NCBI GenBank assembly: GCA_017545665.1
Contig: JAFWKQ010000064.1
Span: forward strand, 1 to 48,245
Length of the DNA stretch: 48,245 nucleotides
Reading direction: 5' to 3'
Origin: Atopobiaceae bacterium
Lineage (GTDB): Bacteria > Actinomycetota > Coriobacteriia > Coriobacteriales > Atopobiaceae
The notes under the pieces are model-generated. The model was not told the origin of the DNA. It saw only the letters and a program-made list of their open reading frames with translations, and searched no databases. The translations under genes were made by a program, and so were the position numbers. This document shows, in pieces, positions 17,766-26,136 of the stretch; position 1 is the first letter of the stretch; each line of letters begins with the position of its first letter.

Positions 17766-20627
17766 TTACGCCTGCTCGGCCTCGTAGATGAGCTCCCCAA
17801 GCGTCTGCAGAAGGTGGTCGGACTCGATGGGCTTGGTAAGGTGCGCGTTCATTCCCGCTTGCAAAGACAGCTGAACGTCTTCGTCAAAGGCGTTTGCCGT
17901 GAGTGCAATGATGGGTATTGTTTGGGCATCTGGCCTCTCTAGCGCACGGATGACCGAAGCGGCTTCCAAGCCATCCATAACGGGCATGCGCACGTCCATA
18001 AGAATCGCGTCGTAGGCGCCTGGAGCGCTGGCGTCAAACATATCGACGGCAACCTTGCCATTGATCGCGTGGTCGGTCTTGATTTCCTCGATCTCGAGAA
18101 GATCCATGAGTATTTCGGCGTTGATCTCCATGTCTTCGGCGAGCAGGATTCGTCTGCCTTCAAGACTTGCCTGCTGTTTCTCCTTAAAGAGAGACGATTT
18201 CCCGTGATGGGTTATCCGCACCAACTCCTCGATCATGTTCGAGGCAAAGAGCGGTTTGGTAAGGAAGCCGTCAACTCCCGCCTCGACTGCCTCCTCGTAG
18301 ATGTCGTCCCACGTAAAGGCGGTAAGGATGACAGCGGTCGTCTCTTTGTTGTAGTGCTCCCGCAGAAGTCGCGTGGATTCCAATCCGCTCATCCCAGGCA
18401 TCTCCCGATCCATGAGCACCAGGTTGTAGGGGCTTTGCTTAAGGTGCTGCAGCTCCATCATGTGCAGGGCGTCCTCGCCGCGGGCACATACTTCTGCTCG
18501 AATGCCAACCTCGTCGAGGATCATGCGCGAGTGCTCGGCGGTGATCTCGTCGTCATCCACTACCAACACATGCAGGTTCCCCAGCTCAATGTAGTCCTCA
18601 TGCGCAAGCGCACTGACCTCGCAGTCAAGAAGCGTAACCGCCACCGTAAACGTGGTGCCCACGCCCTTCTCGGACTCAACGGAAATGGTACCGTTCATCA
18701 TCTCGATGATGTTCTTGGTAATGGCCATGCCGAGGCCAGTGCTGCCATACTTGTTCTTTCGCGTGCCGTCCTCCTGCGAGAAGGAGTCGAAGATCTTGGG
18801 AATGAAGTCTTTGTCCATGCCAATGCCGGTGTCCGAGATCGTAAAGTGGAGCGTGGACTGACCTTCAAATTGCGCCGTCCTCTTAACGGAGAGGTTTACG
18901 TTGCCCGGCGCGTCGGTGAACTTAATGGCATTGCTCAGGATGTTGATAAGAACTTCCTTGAGCTTCATGTCGTCGCCAATGTAGTAGTCGTCCACCTTGC
19001 TGAGGACGTGGCATTCGTACGTCAGGCCCTTGTCGCTGCACTGCGAGGTGACCATGGTGTTTATTTGCTCAAGCATGGCGCTAAGAGAGAACTCCTCCCT
19101 TTGCAGCACCATGCGCCCGCTTTCGATGCGACTCATGTCCAGGATGTCGTTAATAAGGCCAAGCAAGTGCCTGGCGCTGGCGCCCATCTTGGTGAGGTAT
19201 TCCCGCGTTTGGTCCGAAAGTGTCTCGTCCTGAAGGGCGAGCGTGTTGAGGCCAATGATCGCGTTCATGGGGGTGCGAATCTCGTGGCTCATGTTCGAGA
19301 GGAAGGTGGTCTTTGCCATGTTTGCTTCGTCAGCCATAACGAGTGCTTCTGCAAGCGCCTCGTTTCGGGCGAGCGTTTCGCGCATTTCGGCATCGATTAC
19401 CGTAAGGCCAAGGCCTATTGCGTGCACCGTGCCGTCGTCGCGGTCTTCCGCGCGACGGACACCGGCCATGCGAATCATCTCGTAGTACTCCTGCCCCTCA
19501 CGCTTCGCGAGGTAGCGATAGGCGATGATGGGTTGCGTTGCCAAGGCGTATCGAATGGCGTCGGGTTCGATGAAGTGGAGGAACCCCTCGCGATAGTTTT
19601 CGGTTACCACGTTGTTTGCGTACCAGGTAAAGCGCTCTAGGTAGGGAAAGGGCACTCCCTCGGGGGTCTGAACGCTGTCTTTGGGGTCGGGCCGATAGCA
19701 GACGCCCTCATCGTTATCCAGATTGACGTAGTATACGCTCCGATAATCCGAGGCCATGGCCGTGATCATGCTGTTGGCCAACGTGGTGGTGTGCGTTACG
19801 TATTCCCTAAGGCTGTCCCGCAAGGCGGCAATGCGCGAAACGAGCTCCTCCATGCTATCGCCCTTATAGTCATGCTGCGTTTCGCCGTTCGCTTCCTCGG
19901 CCTTGTTGCTCTTGGCAAGCTCGCCGGTTATGGTGTCGAGATTGTGCGCCAAGTCGCTTACGCTTTCGTTTATGGCTTCGAGTTGTCGATTGTACTGACG
20001 CGTAACCAGAAGCACGACAACGGCGCCTATAACGGTGAATAGGATGCACGCCACGGCGATCGTAAGGGTGTTTTGGTTGATCTGCTCCTCGTACCACGAG
20101 GCGTTAAAGTCTGCGGCCACGATGCCCGCAACCTTGCCCGACGAGTCAAAGACGGGACAGTACGCGCTGTAGAAGTAGCCGTATTGGTCCCTATACGGCT
20201 TGTCGTCAACGGTGGGGGTGCCCTCGTAGGCCTTGTGCAGTGCCTCCGTTTGGTGGACGGCGTCGCCGTAATCGCTTGCGTTCTCCGTGGCCGGATCGAT
20301 GACGAAGATGTACGACCCATCGTCAGTCGCCCGAACGGTGTAGATGCGCTCGAGTCCGATGTTCTTATCAAAGCGAGATAGCGTATCGAAGATTTTAGAG
20401 TATTCCTGCGTGCCCTTGTCTTTGTCGGTGATTTTGCTCAATGCATCGCCATCCAGCATGTCTGCTGCCGTTTTAACAACGTCGAGCACGTGGTTGTCGA
20501 TGAGGGTTTTCATGTCTTTGCGTGACTGTTGCGTTAGGGCAAACCCCAGTGCAATGCTCGTTATGAGTAACGCCACAACAAATGCTATGACCGCCTTTAC
20601 GCGTAGACTCATGGTCCTAGAGGCCAT
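17766..20627 (-). CDS. Hybrid sensor histidine kinase with two receiver domains
   Basis: A 953-residue membrane signalling protein. A helix near 10-30 and another near 190-210 bracket an extracytoplasmic Cache-like sensor. A cytoplasmic PAS-like region follows (about 285-430). HisKA carries SHEIRTPMNAIIG. The ATPase has NILSNAIKFT, DTGIGMD and GSTGLGMAI. Two receivers follow: the first with VVDDDE, LMDREMPGMSG and FLTKPL, the second with LLAEDMEIN, LMDVRMPVMDG and HLTKPI, so both phosphoacceptor Asp residues are present. There is no output domain. ATG 20627 follows AAAGGAT. It is divergent from the hydrogenase-like cyclase at 20901, so the two may share stimulus or control. Confidence 0.93.
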   Translation of the reverse strand: MASRTMSLRVKAVIAFVVALLITSIALGFALTQQSRKDMKTLIDNHVLDVVKTAADMLDGDALSKITDKDKGTQEYSKIFDTLSRFDKNIGLERIYTVRATDDGSYIFVIDPATENASDYGDAVHQTEALHKAYEGTPTVDDKPYRDQYGYFYSAYCPVFDSSGKVAGIVAADFNASWYEEQINQNTLTIAVACILFTVIGAVVVLLVTRQYNRQLEAINESVSDLAHNLDTITGELAKSNKAEEANGETQHDYKGDSMEELVSRIAALRDSLREYVTHTTTLANSMITAMASDYRSVYYVNLDNDEGVCYRPDPKDSVQTPEGVPFPYLERFTWYANNVVTENYREGFLHFIEPDAIRYALATQPIIAYRYLAKREGQEYYEMIRMAGVRRAEDRDDGTVHAIGLGLTVIDAEMRETLARNEALAEALVMADEANMAKTTFLSNMSHEIRTPMNAIIGLNTLALQDETLSDQTREYLTKMGASARHLLGLINDILDMSRIESGRMVLQREEFSLSAMLEQINTMVTSQCSDKGLTYECHVLSKVDDYYIGDDMKLKEVLINILSNAIKFTDAPGNVNLSVKRTAQFEGQSTLHFTISDTGIGMDKDFIPKIFDSFSQEDGTRKNKYGSTGLGMAITKNIIEMMNGTISVESEKGVGTTFTVAVTLLDCEVSALAHEDYIELGNLHVLVVDDDEITAEHSRMILDEVGIRAEVCARGEDALHMMELQHLKQSPYNLVLMDREMPGMSGLESTRLLREHYNKETTAVILTAFTWDDIYEEAVEAGVDGFLTKPLFASNMIEELVRITHHGKSSLFKEKQQASLEGRRILLAEDMEINAEILMDLLEIEEIKTDHAINGKVAVDMFDASAPGAYDAILMDVRMPVMDGLEAASVIRALERPDAQTIPIIALTANAFDEDVQLSLQAGMNAHLTKPIESDHLLQTLGELIYEAEQA

Positions 20628-20730
20628 AAGAGTATCCTTTCACCCACATGCGGCGAGTTTTAAGATGACTATTTAAAAATACCATACTTGTATATGCCGA
20701 GGTTACGGTACCTACGGCGAGCGATAAACC

Positions 20731-20756
20731 CAACAGGGGGGACAGGTTACTTGTTG
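20731..20756. repeat. Degenerate class II palindrome
   Basis: CAACAGGGGGGACAGGTTAC followed by TTGTTG retains the core of the class II element with mutated arms. It lies in the divergent region 20628-20900, which otherwise holds A/T-rich promoter-like sequence for both flanking genes. Confidence 0.5.
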
Positions 20757-20900
20757 GCCTTTTTGAGTTGCTAAGACATTGGCTCCATTAGGCCAGCCTA
20801 AATCCGCCGTTGGGTGACTCCTCCTGCACGAAAGAGATAGACATATTAACATTAAATAATAGCCATGCGCCATATAGCGGACACGAGGGGTCGATACGCC

Positions 20901-22658
20901 ATGCATGAGGGACTTATTACCACCAACGACAACTGCATTGGATGCAATAAGTGCGTGCGCATTTGCAGCTCGTTTGGTGCGACTGTGTCGAAGAGCGGAC
21001 CAGACAAGTCCTCCATCATCATCAATGCCGAACGATGCATCGTGTGCGGTGCCTGCATAGATGTATGCGCGCATGGCGCGCGAGAATACGTGGACAACAC
21101 GGACGCGTTCTTTGATGACTTGAGCTCTGGGAAGAGTATCAGCGTGCTGGTGGCACCGTCGTTCGAGGCGAAGTATCCCAAGCTCTTCAAGCAGGCTTGC
21201 GCTGCGCTTCGTCGCTTGGGGGTGCGCCGTCTGATTCCCGTATCGCTGGGTGCCGATATCTGCACGTGGGCTTACATCAAGTGCATGGAGCAGACAAAGA
21301 AGCGCACCTATATATCCACGTCATGCCCAGTGGTCGTCTCGTATGTGGAGCATTGGCTCCCACACCTCATCGATAGGCTTATGCCGGTGAAGAGTCCCCT
21401 CATGTGCCTTGCAACATACTGTCGCGAGCAGCTTGGCATGAATGAACGCTTTGCGTTTTTGGGTCCTTGCATCGCAAAGGGCCTTGAGGTGGAGCGTTAC
21501 TCTGACCTCGTGCAGTACAACCTCACGTTTCCCAAGCTCATGGAGCGCTTGGAAGGCACTCTCACTGACGAGCAGAGTGGCTTCGACAGCTTTTCCTATG
21601 GACTCGGCTCGTATTATCCGGCGCCTGGTGGCCTTGCCGACAACCTCCGATGGCTGCTCGGCGACGATGTCCCGGTGCGAATCGTTTCGGGAAAGCAATA
21701 CCTCTACGAGCATTTTGCACAGGGTGGACAGCGTTTTTTTGCCCAGGAGCTTCCGTACGCGCTTATTGACGCGCTCAATTGCCAGGAGGGTTGCATAGAG
21801 GGTACGGCTCGGACGTCAAGCGGCATCGAGGACATAGGGCTGGCCGCTATATACAAGATTCGTGCGGGAAGCAAGAGCTCGAGCGAGGACTCGCCTTGGA
21901 ACCCGGCGCTGGAACCAAATCAGCGGCTCGCGCGACTTAACGCTCAGTTTGCCGAACTTGAGTTGTCTTCATATTTGGCTTCTTTTGTTGATCAGGGTGA
22001 GTCCTGCAGCATTTTGGCTCCTACCGAGGATGAGACGGAACGAATCTATAGGTCGCTCCACAAGAACGATGATGAATCGCGACAAATAAACTGCTCCGCA
22101 TGTGGCTATGAGAGTTGCCACGAAATGATGATAGCCATATTCAACGGATTCAACAGCAAGTATAACTGCGTGTACTTTGAGAAGGAGGAGTCGCTAAAGC
22201 TTACCCGACTCTCGCTTACCGACAAGCTCACCGACGTGATGAATCGCAACGCCCTCGAGAGGATGCAAGACGACTTGTATGGGGACGGCCACTCTATTGG
22301 CCTTGTGGTCGTAGACGTCAATGGCCTAAAGCGCGAAAACGACACGAAGGGCCACGCGGCGGGTGACCGTCTGATTATTGCCACGGCCCAGGCGCTTGCG
22401 AACCGATTCGGAAGGGAGAAGGTATTCCGCACGGGAGGAGACGAGTTCCTCGTTGTGGCTCAGGACTATACCTCCGAGGAGGTCGAGCAGGCCGTGGGCG
22501 AGGTTAAGGAACACCTTCAAACAATAGACGTGAGCGTGTCGATGGGGCTAGAGTTTAGCGAGGGCTACGAGGGCAACTTCGACGTGCTTCTGCGACGCGC
22601 GGACGCTCGCATGTACATAGACAAGGCGCTCTATTACGAGACGCACGGAAAGCGCTAA
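20901..22658 (+). CDS. Ferredoxin/[FeFe]-hydrogenase-like sensor fused to GGDEF cyclase
   Basis: A 585-residue soluble protein. Two [4Fe-4S] motifs (CIGCNKCVRIC and CIVCGACIDVC) are followed by an [FeFe]-hydrogenase large-subunit-like domain. Its cluster cysteines lie in STSCPVVVS, FLGPCIAK and NCQEGC. This matches sensory (HsfB/group C-D type) rather than catalytic hydrogenases. A further Fe-S domain reads INCSACGYESCHEM. The C-terminus is a diguanylate cyclase with canonical RTGGDEFLVV. It should convert H2 or redox status into c-di-GMP. ATG 20901 follows GAGGGG; the ATG at 20865 has no ribosome site. It is divergent from a hybrid kinase. Confidence 0.88.
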   Translation: MHEGLITTNDNCIGCNKCVRICSSFGATVSKSGPDKSSIIINAERCIVCGACIDVCAHGAREYVDNTDAFFDDLSSGKSISVLVAPSFEAKYPKLFKQACAALRRLGVRRLIPVSLGADICTWAYIKCMEQTKKRTYISTSCPVVVSYVEHWLPHLIDRLMPVKSPLMCLATYCREQLGMNERFAFLGPCIAKGLEVERYSDLVQYNLTFPKLMERLEGTLTDEQSGFDSFSYGLGSYYPAPGGLADNLRWLLGDDVPVRIVSGKQYLYEHFAQGGQRFFAQELPYALIDALNCQEGCIEGTARTSSGIEDIGLAAIYKIRAGSKSSSEDSPWNPALEPNQRLARLNAQFAELELSSYLASFVDQGESCSILAPTEDETERIYRSLHKNDDESRQINCSACGYESCHEMMIAIFNGFNSKYNCVYFEKEESLKLTRLSLTDKLTDVMNRNALERMQDDLYGDGHSIGLVVVDVNGLKRENDTKGHAAGDRLIIATAQALANRFGREKVFRTGGDEFLVVAQDYTSEEVEQAVGEVKEHLQTIDVSVSMGLEFSEGYEGNFDVLLRRADARMYIDKALYYETHGKR

Positions 22659-22766
22659 TAGGAGCACGACGGAGAGCGCCGCCTTTGCCCCGCTTCCTCC
22701 AATGCGTTGAGTATGCGGTCCGTTGCCTCCGAAGGACCGTCGTTGGAGGTAAGCGCAATCCGCTGC

Positions 22767-23589
22767 CTAGCCACGTGAGGTTTCCATGGGGTTGTGATAG
22801 CCCTCGTTTTTGAAGGGGCCAAACCGCTCGTTCGTGAGGGTAATGTATTGCGGGTAATTGTTGGTGTACTCGTCGGGCTTCCTGAGGTCAGGATCGAGGC
22901 AATCGGCATGGTGCGAGAGGATTTCCGAGGACTCCTCCTGGGTGAGGATCGGTTCCTTTGGGTCCAAAAACCAGTATGCGCTTGTTCCGGAACCGCTCGA
23001 ACACCTCGGGATACTGTATGGGGTTGCCTCTCGTGGGAACAACCGGCAGTATGGCCAACATGAACATTTGGTTGATCGTAAGTTCCCTCGGCTCCCTGCT
23101 AAAGTAGAAGCGCGTCGCGTCGCCAACGCCGTACACGCCGTTTCCGTAATATATGATGTTGAGGTACAGTTCGAGCACCTTGTCCTTGCCCAGCTTGCGC
23201 TCTGCCTCCAGGGCAATAACGAGCTCCGCTGCCTTGCGCAGGAAGCTGTGGTCGAACCTAAAGTATAGGTTCTTTGCGAGCTGTTGCGTAATGGTGCTTC
23301 CACCTACGGCGATCTTCCCCTTTTCGCGATTGATGTTTACGGCGTCGCGGATTCTCTCCCAGCAAAATGCTCCATGGGTGTAGAAGCCCGGGTCCTCCGA
23401 CTCCACGGTAAATTGGACAAGCCGTTCGGGCAGATCCTGCAAGGCAACAAAATCAGGCTGCGTCCTCCGCGTTTCGTAGAACTCTTCGAGTGGGCGCCGT
23501 TTGAGCAGAAGGAAGGCTCGTCCAACGATTCCGGCTGGCAGGAGCAGTGTGCTGGCAGCGCCAACAAGTAGAGGAGTCGTCTTTTTCAT
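22767..23589 (-). pseudogene. GT51 monofunctional peptidoglycan transglycosylase, frameshifted
   Basis: The gene resembles MtgA-type glycosyltransferases that polymerise lipid II. An N-terminal anchor (LLVGAASTLLLPAGIV) precedes the GT51 core: VESEDPGFYTHGAF (catalytic Glu), GGSTITQQLAKNLYF, RKAAELVIALEAERKLGK and LELYLNIIYYGNGVYG. The core lies before the lesion. Near 22980 the frame shifts after FRNK, and the true C-terminus (AYWFLDPKEPILTQEES to PMETSRG) continues in another frame to the stop at 22767. An added base or a two-base loss explains it. The enzyme could still be active if the tail is dispensable. ATG 23589 has AGAGGAT upstream. The neighbouring SPASM remnant points to decay. Confidence 0.75.
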
Positions 23590-23618
23590 CTTTTATTAGA
23601 TCCTCTTTGGAAGCTCAG

Positions 23619-24376
23619 CTATAGTCTTCTATCCTGCTCCGACAGGCATCTTAGGGCATAGCCGTCGGGGTCGGAGAGGCTCGACGGGCATTGTGGCTCG
23701 CCAGTCAGCATGCGGTCCATGGGACATCCGCCCAAGCAGCATGGCAAGAGCTTGCAGGCGAGGCATTTCGGCTGGTCGTCGGGGAAACGATACGCGCGCG
23801 TGGCGTCGTCGAGCCGCGAGGCCCAGGCGTCCGGTCCCCCCTTCGTCCTCATCGAGCAGGTTGCCCACCGCTCGCGTCGGGTCGACCGCGTAGGTGCTGC
23901 AGTGCGGGTAGACGTAGCCCAGGTCATCGATGTGCATCTCGTTGGCCAACGTCACCATGCAGGGGATGGGTTGCGGGGTAAAAGACTTCAGCTTGGTGGG
24001 CAGGTCCGTATGTGCGAGAATCTGCTCGTACTGGCTTTCCGTTATCATCCTGGTCGTGTCGCCGCGAGCTCTGCTCGCCTCGTTTCGGTGCATCGTGGTG
24101 GGGCTGCAGCGGATGTTCGTGCCATTTTCCCTCGCTATCGCGTCCACCGCCTTGCAGAGCTCGTCGAAGCTGTCCAGACTGTCGGCATGCAGGTTGTTGC
24201 GGACGTTCACGAACATTGAAGTGTGGATGGAGCGCAGGTTTCCCATGATGCGGTCGAAGGTGGGCGCCCCGCTGAGCAGGTGGCGCGTCGCGTCGTGGGC
24301 CTCGGCCATGCCGTCGAGGGGTACGATCGCCACTTTTACGGCACGCGCCTCCAGGAAGTCGACAAACCAAGCTTAC
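23619..24376 (-). pseudogene. Radical SAM/SPASM peptide-maturase remnant
   Basis: The C-terminal two thirds of a radical SAM protein with a SPASM domain remain. FLEARAVKVAIVPLDGMAEAHD and FDRIMGNLRSIHT match the barrel after the SAM cluster. The SPASM cysteines appear as YPHCSTYAVD and CLACKLLPCCLGGCP. The N-terminal part with the CxxxCxxC cluster is missing: the frame opens just after a TAA near 24377. A one-base expansion of a G-run near 23840 also shifts frame between LLDEDEGG and PDAWASRLDD. Such enzymes modify peptides (anSME, RiPP maturases), which is notable given the double-glycine leader genes nearby, but this copy should be inactive. The 24377-24560 stretch upstream shows no gene. 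Confidence 0.75.
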
Positions 24377-24560
24377 GTCTCTGATGTGGGCAGCCTGTTT
24401 TGGACCCTGGCTTGGCCAATCGCCGTTTGGTCCCAGCTACAACATGAGTGGCGCAGAAGTGCCCGTTCATGAGCGGCCGTCCGCATCCGATACGTCGCAT
24501 TGTAGCAGATAAGGGAACGGGTTGCTCGTTAGTCTATTGTAGAATAGTCATAGGTAAGTA

Positions 24561-24696
24561 CTCCCGTCATTACAGTTCACACCTTGCGTCTTTGTCCGGA
24601 CTGCGAGCGGCGACTCACGAAGTGAGCGAGCGAAGCGAGCGTGGAGCCGCATGCGGGACCGGCAAAGGCATGGGGTGTGAACTGTAACCTCCCGTC
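24561..24696. mobile_element. MITE-like insertion with 14-bp inverted ends and 8-bp target duplication
   Basis: TTACAGTTCACACC (24570-24583) and its exact complement GGTGTGAACTGTAA (24674-24687) bound a structured 120-bp element at 24569-24688. CTCCCGTC occurs immediately outside on both sides (24561-24568 and 24689-24696), as expected for an 8-bp target duplication. Inside, CTTTG/CAAAG and CCGG/CCGG segments near the ends and a CTCAC-GAA-GTGAG hairpin suggest the whole unit folds. It encodes no protein. It sits just upstream of the arylsulfotransferase-like gene and could influence its leader. Confidence 0.75.
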
Positions 24697-24718
24697 CGTC
24701 CTTGTCAAAGGGTGACCC

Positions 24719-25963
24719 ATGAAACGAAATCCTGCAATCGCGCTGCTCTTGTCGCTCGTTGTTGTGACCCTTCTCTTTGGCTGCGGCACGAATCCTGCGC
24801 AGTCCTCGACCACGGACTCCTCGTCGTCTAAGCAAGGGAGCGCCGATCCCGTTGTTGCCAAGGGGCTGCCCGCCATTCACGTGGAGGGCTCGACGGACCT
24901 GCCTGGCAACTTCTACCTCTCGTGGGTATACAGCCGCGACATAGCGATGCTCAACGGAAAGGGTAACGTCGTCTGGTCCAAACACGAGGACCAGCCTGCC
25001 GAGGGTCTTACCACAGGTTGGTGGGACTTCAAGAAGCACGTCGTGGACGGCAAGACGTACTACAGCTATCACGATCAGACTGGCGCCTACGACAGTTACG
25101 GCCTTACTGGCTATGCGCCTGGCGAGCGCGTGATTCTGGACGAGAACTTCAACGAGGTCAAACGCATTAGGTTTGAGGCATCCGACGTCGTAGCTAAGGG
25201 CGACCCGCTCGATGGGCACGACTTCTTGATGTTTGACCTTAACCACTACATTTTGTCGGGTTACATCCACGAGACGGTTCACAACGTGCCAGGCCACGAG
25301 AGCGGCTCGAAGGTCGTGTACTCGTATTTGCAGGAGGTAAAGGATGGCAAGGTGGTGTGGGACTGGCGCAGCGCCGACTATCCCGAACTTTACGGCCTTA
25401 CGGTTACCGACGGCACGCCCGATGCGAACGACTACGCCAACGAGAAGACGGACGCGCCTGACATCATGCACTTCAATGCCATGCGGTTGAATGACAGTGG
25501 TAACCTCGTGTGCTCGTTCCGAAACCTGAGCACTGTCCTCTGCCTGGACCGCACGAAGGACAAGGACCAAATTCTCTGGAAGTTGTCGGGCGGAGCCGAC
25601 GAGTTTGGCCTTGCCGACTACCAAAAGAGCTCTTGTCAGCACTACGTTACCGTGGACGGAAACAGGATCACCGTGTACGACAACGGGAACAAGAACCAGC
25701 TCTCCCGCGTGGTTACTTGGCAGGTTGATGCGTCGGCTAAGAAGGCAGACACCGTTGACGTCCACAGCTTCAACAACAAGTTCTCGACTGCCTGCGGCTC
25801 AGCTCAGCGCGTGGACGGGAGCCTCTACGTCGTTAGCTTTGGCGCCGCCACGAAGGACAACGAGTACATGGCCGTAATCGACTTTGCAACCGGCAAGAAG
25901 CTGCTGAGCGTGAAGCTCGACAACCCCCAGGACTTTACCTACCGCTGCGTGTACTATGAGTAA
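24719..25963 (+). CDS. Arylsulfotransferase (ASST)-like lipoprotein
   Basis: A 414-residue exported protein. MKRNPAIALLLSLVVVTLLFGC is a lipoprotein signal, followed by a Ser/Thr linker. The rest is a beta-propeller with the arylsulfotransferase pattern: YLSWVYSRDIAMLNGKGNVV, DGHDFLMFDLNHYI, DIMHFNAMRLNDSGNLVCS, ILWKLSGG and SCQHYVTVDGNRITVYDNG. In this family a propeller His accepts sulfate from a phenolic donor; His residues occur in all these blades, but the catalytic one cannot be fixed by eye. ATG 24719 follows AAAGGG. It is preceded by a MITE-like insertion and followed by an exported GH13 gene. Confidence 0.75.
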   Translation: MKRNPAIALLLSLVVVTLLFGCGTNPAQSSTTDSSSSKQGSADPVVAKGLPAIHVEGSTDLPGNFYLSWVYSRDIAMLNGKGNVVWSKHEDQPAEGLTTGWWDFKKHVVDGKTYYSYHDQTGAYDSYGLTGYAPGERVILDENFNEVKRIRFEASDVVAKGDPLDGHDFLMFDLNHYILSGYIHETVHNVPGHESGSKVVYSYLQEVKDGKVVWDWRSADYPELYGLTVTDGTPDANDYANEKTDAPDIMHFNAMRLNDSGNLVCSFRNLSTVLCLDRTKDKDQILWKLSGGADEFGLADYQKSSCQHYVTVDGNRITVYDNGNKNQLSRVVTWQVDASAKKADTVDVHSFNNKFSTACGSAQRVDGSLYVVSFGAATKDNEYMAVIDFATGKKLLSVKLDNPQDFTYRCVYYE

Positions 25964-26136
25964 GGTGCGGCAATGGGGCGCTTTCGCTTGCTGTGGATGG
26001 CCTTCCACATTCACGCTTTGTTATCATTTGCGACAAGCCCTTGCTTCGCCAAGACGCAAATCGAATGCTATTTGGTAGGCGGTAGGATGGCGTGGTGATG
26101 GCCATGCAAAGCAATGGAAATGGAGAGTGTATTGTT

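Noticed and set aside
18069..19640. 523-codon frame on the plus strand
   Set aside because: It is the antisense shadow of the hybrid histidine kinase, has no ribosome site and no recognisable domain; G+C-rich codon use opens such frames.
20628..20900. c-di-GMP riboswitch between the kinase and cyclase genes
   Set aside because: I looked for GEMM-like conserved cores and saw none; the region holds a decayed repeat and A/T-rich promoter-like sequence.
24383..24520. Small minus-strand frame before the SPASM remnant as a RiPP precursor
   Set aside because: Basic, no leader motif, no ribosome site, and its end overlaps the SPASM frame.
24548..25765. 405-codon frame on the minus strand
   Set aside because: Antisense to the ASST-like gene and running through the MITE-like element; no start context or domain.
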